Below, piece after piece: positions 22,386 to 33,260 of a DNA stretch of 64,000 nt. Source of the stretch: Prorocentrum cordatum. Taxonomy: Eukaryota > Sar > Dinophyceae > Prorocentrales > Prorocentraceae. How positions within the stretch are numbered: position 1 is the stretch's first letter; each line of letters begins with the position of its first letter. The stretch spans positions 1-64,000 of the forward strand of contig CAUYUJ010000889.1 in the NCBI GenBank assembly GCA_963575745.1, read 5' to 3'. The notes under the pieces are model-generated. The model searched no databases. It was not told the origin of the DNA and was given only the letters and a program-made list of their open reading frames with translations. The position numbers were made by a program, and so were the translations under genes.

Positions 22386-22984
22386 ATGTCTCCAGTTCCC
22401 CCTCATCAGTATGTTTCCACGCCCCCTCGTTGTCGCCTTCCTGCCAACGATATGACTTTTAAGAGTGATGCCGCGAATGTGTTGTTTTACCCTGGCCCAG
22501 CGTTCTTTGGCGAAGCGTTCAAGAGCACGGCGGACCCTTCAGTGCTTGATTTTGTATTGAGCGGTCCGATGTATAGTCGCCTCATGTGTACATAGGTTTG
22601 GGTACGTCCCCGGGTAGTTGTGCAGTCCCTCTACGGTCGGACCGAGGTCTGAGGTCGAGGTCGGTTTGGGGAGGCTTAGCCCAGTGTTCTTCGTGCTTGT
22701 CATATGTTATTGTGCGTAGGGTGCCCTCGGTGTTCTGATGGTTTGGGGTGTTCTGCCTGGTGGAGGGTCTCATGTTCTTGAAGGATGTAGTTCTGTCGTC
22801 GGTCCGGCTGCAAGGGGTAGTTCCCGCGCTTTCCCCAGCGGTTGTGGTTGTCTCCTCTTCGTTCCTGGTCAAGGCGATCCTCCTCGTGATGGCCTTCGCC
22901 CAGATCTGCCACTACGCGTTCGGCGTGCTGAGCTACTGCCCGCGCTGGGCGTGGAATCCCGGGGCAATGACCCAGGGGGGATAG
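22386..22984 (+). CDS. candidate two-exon membrane protein, unknown
   Basis: A first frame from ATG 22386 reads 69 residues with ordinary protein composition (RLPANDMTFKSDAANVLFYP, FKSTADPSVLDFVLSGPMYS) and stops at 22593 just after a possible donor (CTCAT|GTGTAC). A second open segment (about 22748-22984) is strongly hydrophobic (GVVPALSPAVVVVSSSFLVK, AILLVMAFAQICHYAFGVLS), consistent with one or two membrane helices. It may end at a GC-type donor near GGG|GCAATG. Linking the two is inference; no family is recognised. Confidence 0.35.
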
Positions 22985-22999
22985 GCTCGACGCTTCGAG

Positions 23000-23740
23000 G
23001 TCCCCGAAGTCCTGAGGTTTCAGGGGCAACGCTAGGGCGGGATAGGCTCGACGGTTCGAGGCTCGAGGCTCGAGGCTTTGTTTCCGGAGTTGTCGTAGGC
23101 TCTCGCTGGATTTCCAGCCTCGGGATGCCCTTTCAGCGGCTGCGCCCCGCCGAGAGGCGTCCCGGGGTGCTTGGATCGTCCCGAACGGCCGCTGGAGAAC
23201 CGAGCTATGACCCGAAAGCCAAGGCAAGGGGCAACGGCAGGGGGGAGAAGGCTCAGGGGGGGACGCATCGCACTGATCACCGACAGGCACGCCAGCGCAA
23301 GCATAGGTCAGGGCTTCCATGCAAAATCGGCTCTCGGCGTCGCCAAATCAGGCGGCTTTTGCCTCATGTGTTGGGGATCCCTTGCCTGATCAGTGGATCT
23401 GGCGCCAGTGCGCCAGATCTGATAGCTCACCCGCCGAACAGGAGCGAGCGGACTCGCTGCCGGGGGCCTGTTACTGCCGACCTGTCGACGATGCATCGGT
23501 GATTCCAAGCCGATGTCTCGCCCCCTTGAGCCTGTTCCCTTGGCCTTCGGGTTATCATAGCCTTGCTCTCTGGTGGCAGCTCGGGACGCCTCGGGCACCC
23601 CGGAACGCTCTCGGCGGGGCGCAGAAGCTGGAAAGCATTCCGAGTCTGGAAAACCGCCGAGAACCAGCGAGAACGTCGGAACACCTCGAACCTGGGGCAC
23701 CGAAGCCCCTTACGCACCCAGATCTTCGAGACCTGAGGGC
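23000..23740. repeat. ~0.7 kb foldback (inverted repeat) element
   Basis: The left arm (about 23040-23300) and right arm (about 23480-23730) are imperfect reverse complements: GCCCCGCCGAGAGGCGTCCC on the left corresponds to GGACGCCTCGGGCACC...CTCTCGGCGGGGCGC on the right, and CTATGACCCGAAAGCCAAGG corresponds to CCTTGGCCTTCGGGTTATCA. In the central loop a perfect hairpin GATCTGGCGC-CAGT-GCGCCAGATC lies at 23396-23419. Long frames on both strands come from this symmetry. Confidence 0.75.
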
Positions 23741-24019
23741 GCCGAGGCGCCTCCGCGCCGCCCGTCTAGGGACGGCCTCGAGGGCCGAGGCTGTGCGTCG
23801 TGGCCGCGCCCTTGCCTTTCCCCCGTCCCGTCAGGAAGACTGCTGCCCACAAGCGGTGGCAGTACGGGAAGAACGGCGGGCTCGGCAGGTGGTCGCCCTG
23901 GGGCAGGCGGCCGGCGGGCGCAGAAGGGGGCAGGGTCCCAGCCAGACATGGCTCGACGCGTCGAGTAGAATCGAAGGCCTTCAGAGTCACAGTCAGAAGC
24001 AATAGCACATGAGCATAAG

Positions 24020-24160
24020 CTTTAGGAGCTCCGCGCGGAGTTCTTGGATCGGCGCTGGGCTCCCTGGCGGCGCCTCCAGCACCGCCCCTGGCGCGATCCG
24101 CGCGCTATTGTGGGCGTTCCTCGGCCGATCCAAGGAATCCTCGTGGACCTCCGAAAGTTT
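24020..24160. mobile_element. small TIR (MITE-like) element, copy 2
   Basis: Ends CTTTAGGAGCTCCGCGCGGA and, reverse-complemented, CTTTCGGAGGTCCACGAGGA, both continuing into TTGGATCGGC. Length about 138 bp. The layout and end sequence match 8675-8845. No coding capacity. Confidence 0.7.
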
Positions 24161-24249
24161 CTGCCCATATGGTTCCCAAACCATCCTGTGGTGTTGTGTC
24201 CTCGTTTGGGATCAGCAGCTCCCCGCGTCACCTCGCCTCTTCCCCTTCT

Positions 24250-24367
24250 CTCACCTCGTCGTCCTCGTCCTCGTCATTGTCGTCGTCCACCTCCTGATCC
24301 TGATCAGTATCCTCCTACTCCTCCTCATCATCATCAGCATTAGCATCAGCATCAGCGTCAGCGTCAG

Positions 24368-24398
<31 letters not shown>

Positions 24399-24531
24399 AT
24401 AATCGTCATCAGATTCGTCATCATCATCGTCATCCTCACCAGCGTCATCGGCATCAGCATCGGCATCATCAGCACCAACACCATCATCACCATACTCAGT
24501 ATCAGCATCAGCAGCATCAGCAGTATTATCA
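24250..24531. repeat. (CATCAG/CGTCAT)n microsatellite
   Basis: Imperfect ATC-type triplets and CATCAG / CGTCAT hexamers, ending immediately before the spliced-leader relic. Confidence 0.9.
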
Positions 24532-24568
24532 TCCGTAGCCGTTTTGGCTCAAGCCATTTTGGCTCACG
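24532..24568 (+). other. two tandem relics of the dinoflagellate spliced leader
   Basis: The first relic, 24532-24553, reads TCCGTAGCCGTTTTGGCTCA then AG, one mismatch from the 22-nt dinoflagellate leader (G for A at the tenth base). It is followed directly by CCATTTTGGCTCACG (24554-24568), a 5'-truncated second relic with one change (AAG to ACG). ATG follows at 24569. Tandem relics are the known signature of a trans-spliced mRNA that was reverse transcribed, inserted, transcribed and trans-spliced again. Confidence 0.9.
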
Positions 24569-25715
24569 ATGGCGCGGTCAGGGCAGATGTCTGGTTCCGT
24601 GTGGCTGGCTCTGGCCGTCGCGTCTCTTCTGGGCCAGATCCATGTCGATTCAGTTTTCAGCGAGACCTTCGCGGCCACAAGTCTTTCAATTCCATTACCA
24701 TTCCGACACCCAGCCCCAGTCGCCCGATTGGGAACCCAGCTGCGGCAGGCCCGACCAATGGCAGGAGGTGGTGGCGGTGATCGAGGTGCTGCGCGTGGTG
24801 GCGGCGGCAAGGGAGGCAGCAGAGGAGGGCACCGAGGCGGTGTCCAGTCAGGCTCGGGAGGGGCATGCGGCGTCGCCCCAATGCCTGGGACTGCCCCAAG
24901 TACGGAGCCAAGAAGTATTGGGGCTCTCAGCGCGTCTGTCGCAGCTGCGGGTTTGACTGGGGGGAGCAGGGATCAGGGGCAAGCGCATGGCGGAATGACA
25001 TGTCACAACTGAACGCCAAGGAACGACACGAGCTCAACCAGCTGCGCTGGAAGGTCAAGAAGCTGGAAGGAAGTACTCACTCCCCAGGCTGAGGCGGCGA
25101 CGCGGGCTCGGCTCCAGCAGCAGGAGGGCGGCGGCAAGCACCGAAGGACGACCGAGTTCGTCGCCCGGGGAAGCTACGGAGCGAAATTAGAGAAGTCTAG
25201 GGCGTGGAGGGCAGAGAACAGAACAGGAAGCACAGCAGTTGGACCACGGGCTCTCAGAGACAAATCCCACGTCAGTACAGTTCAGCGAATGGAACGCAAG
25301 CATAACAAAAAAAACAGCAGAGCACCACGGAGGCGCTGGAAAGCAAGATCCTGGCCGCCGTGTAGGAGATCTCGGACCCGCAGGCCCAGAAACTCGAGCT
25401 GGAGGGGAAATGCGAGCAGAGCAAGACCACGGAGAAGGAGCTGCAGGCGCTCATAGACAACCTCCTGGCCAAGCAGCTTCGCGCACGGGACGGACCCACG
25501 CGTGAGGGAGCGGCGGGCGGTGCTCGGGCCCCAGCCTCCCCAGGGGCCACAGGGGCAATGCTCAGCGAAGGCGAACGTGCCGCCGCTTTCTTGGCAGCGC
25601 TCGACCAGGCCTCGAGCATGATCAACCCAGGGTTCGCACAGCAACGGGATGGGCAGGTTGCAGAGCTTCGACGCCTGGCGCACCGCGTGGCCGCTGCGGG
25701 AGTTGCAGCATAACG
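24569..25715 (+). pseudogene. LINE-2W leader: signal-like N-terminus, zinc ribbon, coiled coil
   Basis: From ATG 24569 the frame gives MARSGQMSGSVWLALAVASL, which looks like a signal peptide or membrane anchor, then a Gly/Arg-rich stretch to about residue 110, and stops at 25010. A neighbouring frame (24865-25092) has WDCPKYGAKKYWGSQRVCRS then CGFDWGEQG, a CPxx...CxxC zinc ribbon with one expected Cys replaced by Tyr, then helical sequence (LNAKERHELNQLRWKVKKLE). About 25330-25710 continues as a coiled coil (SKTTEKELQALIDNLLAKQL) to a stop near 25713. Two or more frameshifts separate the parts. The signal-like start could belong to a different transcript fused by retroposition. Confidence 0.6.
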
Positions 25716-26302
25716 CGACAGCGGCGACGAGCAGGAGCTCGAGGAGGCGGACCTCGCCAACATCCTGGACAGCGTGGAGGAGGTGGTCGCCGAAGCCGGC
25801 GGTTGCGAGGCAGCAGGGGGGCGACGACGGCGGCGGCGCCAGCGCCGCCGACCCCGCGGCCCAGGCTGCCGCCAAGCGCGAGCTGCGTACGATCTGCGGT
25901 GCTCAAGAGAAGGGGGGGGGGGGGGGCGAGGGTAGCTGGCCGACGTTCGCGGCGGCGAGCCTCAACGGCAGTGGCTGGGGCCCTTTCGCCGCCATTCTCG
26001 GCGAGCAGCAGGGCCCCCAGCAGTTCGCCGCCGCGCGGGGGCACGCGGGGGGGGGGGGGGGGGCGCGTTTTGCTTCCAGGAACAGCACCTCAACGGCAAC
26101 CGCGCTACGCAGCAGGAGCAGCGGCGCAGGCAGGTCGGATGGCACGCCGCGTTGACCCCAGGCGTGAGCACAGCGGGGGCCTCTCAGCAGCGCGCGGTCA
26201 GCAGCGGCACGGGGGTCGCAGCGCCGCGCGGCCCGCGGCGCGCGCGGCCTTGGCGAGCACGGCAGCGAGCCCAGCTGCCGCGTCTCCGACGGCAGGGCGA
26301 CG

Positions 26303-27279
26303 GTGACCCACGCCAACGGGGCGGTACCTGGAGGCTTCATGCCGGGCGCGGTCTATTTAGACAACGACGACGTCGGCGAGATCAGCAAGGCCGCGCCGCA
26401 GGAAGTCGGGCCCCTCCTCAAGAGCACAGGGAAGCCGTGGGTCCTCGCGGGGGACTGGAACGTCGAGCCCGGCAGGTTCCACCAGCGCGCGAGCAACTGG
26501 CTCTGCATGGTCGGGGGCCACGTCGTCGACGCGGGAGTGGGCGCCTGCCGGCGCTCCTTTGCCAGGGGGCCGTCGGAATTGGATTGGTTCATCGTCAGCG
26601 CGGAGATGTTCGACAGGGTCGCGGCCTGCAGTCGCCTGGACATGACGGCCCTGGGGTGCGCGAGCCTGCGCAGGCCCCGCGTGGCGGTCAAGCTCAGCCT
26701 CGCCTGCTACGGCGACCAGGGCCAGTCGTTCAGGGTCGAGGGGCCGATGGCGTTCCCCAAGTCGCGCTCCTTCGGGCCCATTCGAAGTACTGGGATGCGG
26801 TGCGGGCCCAGATCGACCAGAGCGAAGTCCTGCAGGCCTTGGCGGCTGCCTACAAGGGGCTGTGCGAGGGCGTCGAGGATGAGCTCGTCTGGGCGCGCCA
26901 GATCGACCCTGGCGAGGCCGACTTCTATCGGGGGCGCGGGGGTCCACCGAGCTTCGGGCTGGCTCGCGGGCGCGCGCGCAGCCCACCCAGGGGCCCGAGG
27001 CCAGCTGCAGGGGCAGGGAGCTCATGCGCCCGTGCGACTTCTTGTCCCAGGTGCGGCAGCTCGCGGGAGGGCCTGCTTCAGACGGCGGCAGCCCCGAGGT
27101 GGAGGCCCGGCCCAAGCTGGGCCCTGAGCGACGAGAGGCAGAGCGCATGCAGGCCAGGGCGCTCGAGCGACGCAAGCGAGTCCTGGGCCGGCGCGCGCGC
27201 AGCTGGGCGCCCAACCCCAGCAGCCCCCAACTACTACGAGGAGGACGAGGCCGAGTGGATGGAGAAGTGCGCGTCTTAA
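26303..27279 (+). pseudogene. LINE-2W EEP endonuclease region
   Basis: The frame from 26303 reads LLKSTGKPWVLAGDWNVEPG (GDWN at about 26450, matching the GD-x-N motif), then CRRSFARGPSELDWFIVSAE (about 26580, the x-L-D-x-x-x-V motif), then a C-terminal strand. The HSP/DH histidine end is not evident. After a frameshift near 26765 another frame continues with SEVLQALAAAYKGLCEGVED and ends at TAA 27277. The motifs support an AP-like endonuclease for target nicking. Confidence 0.7.
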
Positions 27280-28699
27280 TTTGTCGCACGCCGGGCCTGC
27301 CGACGCACGTCGCCGCGGGCCTGGGGCGGGACTTCGACGGCCGCGTGGCCGCGACGCGCGACGTAAGCGCCTCGGCCTGGCGCCGCGGGGTTCCTGGGAA
27401 GACCGAGTTGATCCGCCTTCTCAGACAGCTGGCTAGGCCTCGTCGACCGCGACGTCTGGGAGGAGGGGCTCCACAGGGCGGGCGACCACTGCCAAGAGTC
27501 CAAACGGTGGCTGGAGGATCGCGGCGACTACAGCAGGCCTCTCCCCAGCGCTCCCATTGCCTACCCTTCGTCGGGAAGGGCCCGCTCTGACTGGGGGCCT
27601 CATCTGGGCAGCGGCAGCAGGGGCGGCGGCCGGCGGGCAGCGCCGCGGCCCCCGCGCCCTGGCGCGCGCCGCACCCGACGGAGAGCGGGGCGCCATCGAA
27701 GTCGGGGTGCAGGGGGCGCGGGGGGCGCGGGCCCCCCCTCCCCCCCCCCCGCGCGCGCTCGCCCGACCCAGCGCAGGACGAAGAGGAGTGGATGCAGTTG
27801 TGCACGCATTACGCCTGCGCCCGCATCAGTCTGCGCGAGAGCGACGGGGCCGACCTGGCGACCCGCAGTGACGCAGCAGGCGGCGCTGAGCCAGGGGCTG
27901 GACTGGGGGCTGGGCAGCAAGCGGCGCCGAGCCAGGGGCGTAATCCCAACCCAGCCCCTCGTGAGCTCGCGTGCAGCGCTGGCGGCTGCCGCTGGCGGAG
28001 GCACCTTGAGCTCGGGCACTTGCCCAGCACCCAGCGCGGCTACCACTGCGGCATTAGCGCCATTCGGAGCTGGAGCGGGAGCAGCATTGGCGGAGGACAC
28101 CAGTATGAGCCCATTTCAGCCCACGCAGGGGGCAGCCGGCCACAGGCAGCGGCGGCTCCGCCGGCGGCAGCGCGCGCGAGCCTGACGCGGCGGGGCCCTT
28201 CGCCGAGAGCGCGGCTGCCCGCTGGGCGCGCGCCGTGGAGCTGCGCGAGGAGAGCTACGTAATCTCCGAGCCCGTTCGGGCGGAGCGCCGCCGCGGCATG
28301 AGGGGCCTGGAGCCCAGCAGCCCCGATGCGTGGGCCGTCGCAGAGGACGGGCGCTACAGCTACATCCAGGCCGCCAAGAAATTCACGCGCTCGGGGGCTT
28401 CCCGTCGGCGCGCAGCGACGGCAGCGGCGGCGGCAGCCCCGGCAGCAGCAGCTCGAGTGGCAGCGAGGGCCGCCCGGGAGCCGCAGCACCGAGGCCCCCT
28501 TTCCGTAGAGGGCCTCCCTCCGAGGGGCGCAGTGGGCAGCCCGTGTGGCTCTGTCAGCGGAATGCCAGACCTCCCGCCCTGAGAAGACTGGGCTTCCCAG
28601 ACGAGGGCCGAAGCAGAGGCCGAATGAGCGGCCTTCGCAGCAATCCGTGGGCAGGGGTTCAAGGGGTGGATTCAGGACGCCATGGCCGCTGGTGCCGGC

Positions 28700-29860
28700 G
28701 GCCTGCATGCCTGTCGACGGGGCCCGCGCGGCTGGGCGCCCGACGACGAGATCCATGGGGCCCCGGCGCGCGGCCCTGATCGCGCGAAGGTCGCGGCGGC
28801 GCAGTGGTCCTCAGAAGTCTGGGGGGTCAGAAAGGGCAGAGACCGCTTCCGTCCTCCGCGGCCGCCAGCCAATGGCGAGGCGCTGCCCAGGCCGTCGGCC
28901 GATCGGGTCCGCCAGGCAGTCAAGACCTTCAGGCTCAGGCGCAGGCGTCGGCAGCGACCGATTCAACCCCAGGCAGACCGCGGACCTCAGCGACCACCTC
29001 CTCGAGGCGGTCATCGACTTCGGTATGGAGTGCGAGGAGCTCGGGGGCTGGCCCGACGTCATCACCGACTCGCTGCTGGTTATGCTTCCCAAGCCCCAGG
29101 GGGGCTGTCGTCCCATCGGGCTGCTGGGCTGGCTTCCCCGCCTATAGAGTCGCGCCCGCCAGCCCGACGCTCGGCGATTGGGGGGGGGGCTAGGCATGGC
29201 CCTCGCATTGTACGCAGGTGAGCGGCGCGTCATGCTCGACGGCAGTGTCGCCGACCCCTTCCTGCTGGACGCGGGCCTCGTCGCGGGCTGCTCGCACGCG
29301 GGGGGGCCCTCAAGTGCGGCCTGGTGGTGCTCGCCGACGAGCGCGCGAGACTATGGCGGGTGCTCGAACCGAGGGTTGCCTTCGCGATCACGTTCTGCGA
29401 CTGCTGCGTGGGCTGCCAGGGCCCAATGGCGCAGGTCGCGGCGCATGTGGCACAGGCAACCAAGGCGGTGGCGGCGCAGCTAGTGGCGCAGGGCGGCAAG
29501 GTGTCGGGGTCTCAGAGCGAGTTGCTCGCGAGCTCGCCCGTGCTGGCCCCGATGCTGGCCAAGCAGATGGGCGGCGCCGCCTTCCCCGTCGCCGACTCGG
29601 TCAAGAACCTGCGGGTGGACTGCTGCCTCGACGGCCAGGCTTTCGTGGTTCTGGATACGCGCCGCGCAGGCGGCCGCCGAGCTGCAGAGGCTGCATGCGA
29701 TCCGCTCTGAGGAGACCCCAGCCGCGGCCCGCGTGGCCGAAGCGGGGCTTCGGCCAGCCACGCGGCACTGCCTCGGCGCGGTTGGCTGGCCATCCCAGCT
29801 GCTCGCGAAGTGGCGGAGGCAGGTGAACGCCGCCCACCACGGACGAGGCCCTGGATAATG
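28700..29860 (+). pseudogene. LINE-2W reverse transcriptase
   Basis: One frame gives GVGSDRFNPRQTADLSDHLL (about 28940) and WPDVITDSLLVMLPKPQGGC then RPIGLLGWLPRL, the finger/palm motifs of this RT class, stopping at 29145. Another (29178-29320) gives GERRVMLDGSVADPFLLDAG then LVAGCSHA, the motif B region. A third (29324-29710) gives VAFAITFCDCCVG at the motif C position, where the catalytic Asp pair is not preserved, then ADSVKNLRVDCC. A further shift gives ATRHCLGAVGWPSQLLAKWR (about 29755-29815). The split frames and lost catalytic Asp mark it as inactive. Confidence 0.75.
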
Positions 29861-30649
29861 TCCGCGCGCGTAGCTTGCGCCAGGATCGCCCCGTCCAGAA
29901 GGTCCTCTGTTGGCTGTGCGCCGCAATGCAGGAGGGCGGCGCGGAGCTGACGGCGGAGGACGGACACGGCGGGCCTGGCATGGCCGCTGCGAGGTGCGAC
30001 TGGCGCGGATGCAAATTGCGCTGAAGGAGCCGCTGCCCATTCCGCGACTTCTCGCGGAAGACGTGTGGTCGACACGGCACGTGGCTCGAGGTCGGCAGCG
30101 ACGCAGTATGGGCTTGCCAGGAGTGCGCAGGACGCGGCGAAGCTATCTCGGGCTCGTGGACTTCGGGGGCCGAAGGTCGGGCTCGGTCGCAGCGGCCGCG
30201 GCTCTCCTCGCCGCGAGCGCAGCGTTGCTCCCCAGCCAGGCCAGTGGGGCGCAGAGCGCTGCCGACGACGGCGTTGGGCGAGCTGCGGGCGCTGCGGGAG
30301 CCGCAGCTGGCAGTGGCAGTGTGGCCTCGGCGCCTCGCGCGCAGTCGGAGGTGCTGCCGCCGCCGCGGCCGCCGCCCGAGCTGCCTCCGCGGCGGGGGCT
30401 CGACGCGCGCGACGCTCGCGTGCCCTGGCGAACAGGCGCTCACCTCTCCTGCGGCAGAGTCGCGGGTTGGAGGGCCTCGCGAAGGCGTGCCCGAAAGCCC
30501 CCAAGAACGACGGGCAGAAGGCGGTGCTCGGCCGCTTCAGGCGGGGGTTGCAGCCGGCGGGGCAGGGCAGCATCGGGGACCCTGAGCCCCATGCGGCGCC
30601 TGCGCAGGCGCATAGACAGCTAAATTTAACCATGTCGGGGACGAGCCAT

Positions 30650-31760
30650 GTTTGTAGGTTCGCTCACGCACAGGATCGGGCCCGAGGCTGATGGCAATGC
30701 AACGGTCCAGGCGAGGCCTTGAGCCTAAAGGGACACGTTGCGCTGCTATCGGTTTGGTCGCAGCGAAACTTCCCGCGGCCTCTTCGCCTGCCACGCGTGT
30801 GCGAGGGCTTGTCAGGCGCATGCGCGTCGGCTGGCGCAGCTCGCTGCGGAAGCTGGGCCAGGTGCGTAGGTTCGCCGACGCACGGGATCGGGCTCCGATG
30901 CCAGTGGCAATGCAACCCGTCCAGCGAGGCCTGGGCTTAAGGGCAGGATGCGACGCTGCTGGTCAGGTGCTCGCAGTGGCATGGCTCCGTGCTCGGTGCC
31001 CTCTTCTTTTTCTGTAACCGTGGCTGCCGCGCGCGGCCGTCGCGCGCGAGGGCCGGCCCAGGCGCGTAGGCTCGCCGACGCACGGGATCGGGCTCCAAGG
31101 CCAGCGGCAATGCAACTACGTCCAGCTGAGGCCAGGAGCCAAGGGACACGTTGCGTTTCCGTCGGTCCTCTCCTTTCGGCGTGTGCTCTCATTTTTCTTA
31201 GTCTTCAGGCAAGCTTGCCTCTAGTGCATGGCCTGCCCGATGAGCGGAAGCTGAAGCAGGTGTGTAGGTCCTCTTACACATGGGATCGAGCTCCGTTGCC
31301 TGCGGCACCTCAGCAGTCTTGTTCAGGCCATTGACCGCAGGGAAGTGCTGCGGTGCGGTCGGCGGGGTGTCCCTGCGCGGTCCGACGAGTGCTCCTGTGC
31401 CCGCTCGCCCATCGGCCTGGCGCGGAGAGCCCTTTTCCTTTTCTTTAGCGGCGCGTACGGTGCCCTGCTTTTTCGCAGTCTCTCTCGCTGCTCTCGCGCT
31501 CGCGGTCCGAGCGCTGCCGCGCCCGGTCTAGGCACGGCCTCAGGCAGTTTGCGTTGGCGTCGTGGCTGTCATTGGCGCGACGTTGGCGCGCGTTTGCCTG
31601 GCGCGCGTGCTTCTCGGCGCGGAGCAGACTCCATGTCGCGGAGGCTGGCCCAAGAGAGAAGGTTAGCCTTCACTCGGGATCGGGCTCCGACCCCTTCGGC
31701 AGCAAAGCCGGTGCTGGCGTGCTTGGGCCTGTCGACGCGTTGCGCTGCTGATGGAGAGTT
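30650..31760 (+). repeat. ~200-bp tandem array at the LINE-2W 3' side
   Basis: Units share GTAGGTTCGCCGACGCACGG followed by GATCGGGCTCC and GGCAATGCAAC. GGATCGGG or its variant occurs at about 30672, 30885, 31084, 31281 and 31676, spacings of about 213, 199, 197 and 395 (two units). Frames through it are not coding. Confidence 0.75.
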
Positions 31761-31849
31761 GCAGTCGAGCGCTTTCCTCGCTCGGCGTGCTTGCGCGCCC
31801 CCGCTCAATGTATACGTTGCTGTCGCGGTTTCGCGACAGCTGCCCTGCT

Positions 31850-31925
31850 CGTGACTCTGGCGTGGAGGGAGACCCGAGAGCGTAAGCCCGCCCGCGCTCT
31901 GGTTCGATCCCCGCAGGCCTGAGGA
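31850..31925 (+). other. tRNA-promoter-like sequence, possible SINE head
   Basis: GGTTCGATCCC at about 31900 is an exact RNA polymerase III B-box, and TGGCGTGGAGG about 45 bp upstream is a weak A-box. A stem AGAGCG/CGCTCT lies between. A full tRNA cloverleaf cannot be folded, so this is at best a tRNA-derived element. Confidence 0.3.
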
Positions 31926-32225
31926 GCAACCGTGTCGGCGAGGCCTGGTGCCAGGGACCTAGCTGCTTCTCAGGTGCGGTGTGCAGCTATGCTGCGTACC
32001 AGCCCGGTGGATGGGTAGCCGTGGCTTTTGGCTGGCTGCCGTGAGTGCTGAGTCCATTTGATTGCTGTGATCATTCACACGTTTGCTTCGGCTGAGGCGG
32101 GCGATCGCTCACGGCACTCAATCGAATCTGCGTGTGTGCGCCGAGGCGCACGAGACTGTGCGTTGCCTACGCAGGGCCAGAAAGAAACGCTTTGGTCCGA
32201 GGGGCAGTGCGAGCTAGGATCTCCT
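31926..32225. other. no gene seen
   Basis: About 300 bp of unique-looking sequence between the tRNA-promoter-like site and the ATC tract. Confidence 0.5.
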
Positions 32226-32229
32226 GTCC

Positions 32230-32370
32230 CTTTCACCCGCGGGGATCATCATCTCAATCATCATCATCGGCATCATCATCATCGTCAGCATCATCAGCAT
32301 CATTATCGAAATCACCATATTAACATCATCGCGATCATCCGCGCAAGCATCACCATGAGCATTCGCGTCA
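32230..32370. repeat. (ATC)n tract, left end of the large inverted repeat
   Basis: ATCATC triplets with occasional CGT/AGC. It is the reverse complement in type of the GAT tract at 34485-35340, which closes the other end of the structure. Confidence 0.85.
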
Positions 32371-32389
32371 ACGTCCGCCGCACCCATGC

Positions 32390-33260
32390 CGGCAAAATCT
32401 TCACTCGCGGCCCCGTAGAGAGCTCCACCGAAGGCCCCGTCGCATCTATTTCGGCACACCCCTCACGTTTCGTGGTCCTTCTGGGAGTTCTTCCGAAGGC
32501 TCCAGTGGAAGGGCCCGCATGCCACCGCTGCGATAATGTCGGCGCACCCCTCACTCGTTTCTTGGGTCCTTAGGGATCCCCACCGAATGCTCCAGTGGGA
32601 GGGCCCGCATGCCACCGCCGCATCCATTTTGGTACACCCCTCACAGGTTTGGTGGCCCCGTAGGGAGCTCCACCCAAGGTTCTGGTGGGAGGGCCCGCAT
32701 GGCTCCGCCGCGCACACTTGGGCACACCCCTCGCACCCTTCGCGGCCACACAGGGGGTTCCACCGAATGCCCCAGTAGCAGGGTTCGCATGGCGCCGCCA
32801 CATCCATGTCGGCACACCCCTCACGCGGTTCGCGGCCCCGTACGGAACTCTACCGAAGGCCCAAGTGGGAGGACCCGTGTGCGACCGTCGCTCCCATTTC
32901 GGCACCTTCCTCACGTTTCGCAGCCCCTATAGGGAGTCCCACCGAAGGCCCTCGTAGAAGGGCCCGCATACCACCGTTGCGCTTAAATTTCGTCGCACCC
33001 CTCACGCGCTCCGTGGGCTCCACCGAAAGCTCCAGTGGCAGGGCCCGCATGCCACCGCCGCATTTCGGCACATTCCTCGCGCGTTTCGCGGCCCCGTAGG
33101 CCGTAGGGTGCCTATCGAGGGAGGACCCGCACGCCACCGCTGCACTCATCACCCCTCACGCGTGTCGCGGCCCCGTAGGGAGCTCCGCCGCAGACCCCAG
33201 TGGCAGGGTTCGCATGGCGCTGCCGCGCCCATTTCGGCACACTACTCACACCTTTCGTGG
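32390..33260 (+). repeat. ~90-bp satellite array, left arm
   Basis: About nine units, each with CACCGAAGGCYCCAGTGG, AGGGCCCGCATGCCACCGC, then TCGGCACACCCCTCACG and CGYGGCCCCGTAGGGAGCTC. The ACCGAA position recurs about every 85-92 bp (32579, 32671, 32759, 32850, 32938 and so on). Frames are repeat translations. Confidence 0.88.

Larger units (their letters stand above)
24532..30650 (+). mobile_element. LINE-2W: non-LTR retrotransposon with spliced-leader 5' end
   Basis: Starting at the spliced-leader relics, the plus strand carries a Gly-rich leader, a zinc ribbon, a coiled coil, an EEP endonuclease, an RT and a C-terminal region ending about 30620. All frames are broken by shifts and stops. 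No RNase H was found. The content parallels LINE-1W but the sequences differ, so it is another family. The segment 27280-28700 is Ala/Arg/Gly-rich and encodes the usual low-complexity linker; a helical piece is visible at 28205-28380 (RWARAVELREESYVISEPVR). Confidence 0.8.

Noticed and set aside
26357-27805. 482-codon Arg/Pro-rich minus frame
   Set aside because: Antisense of LINE-2W coding sequence in very GC-rich DNA.
31850-31925. tRNA gene
   Set aside because: B-box present but no cloverleaf, acceptor stem or T-stem can be formed.
31990-32045. Possible further spliced-leader relic (GTAGCCGTGGCTTTTGGCTG)
   Set aside because: Needs a 3-bp insertion and lacks the CTCAAG end; not distinguishable from chance.
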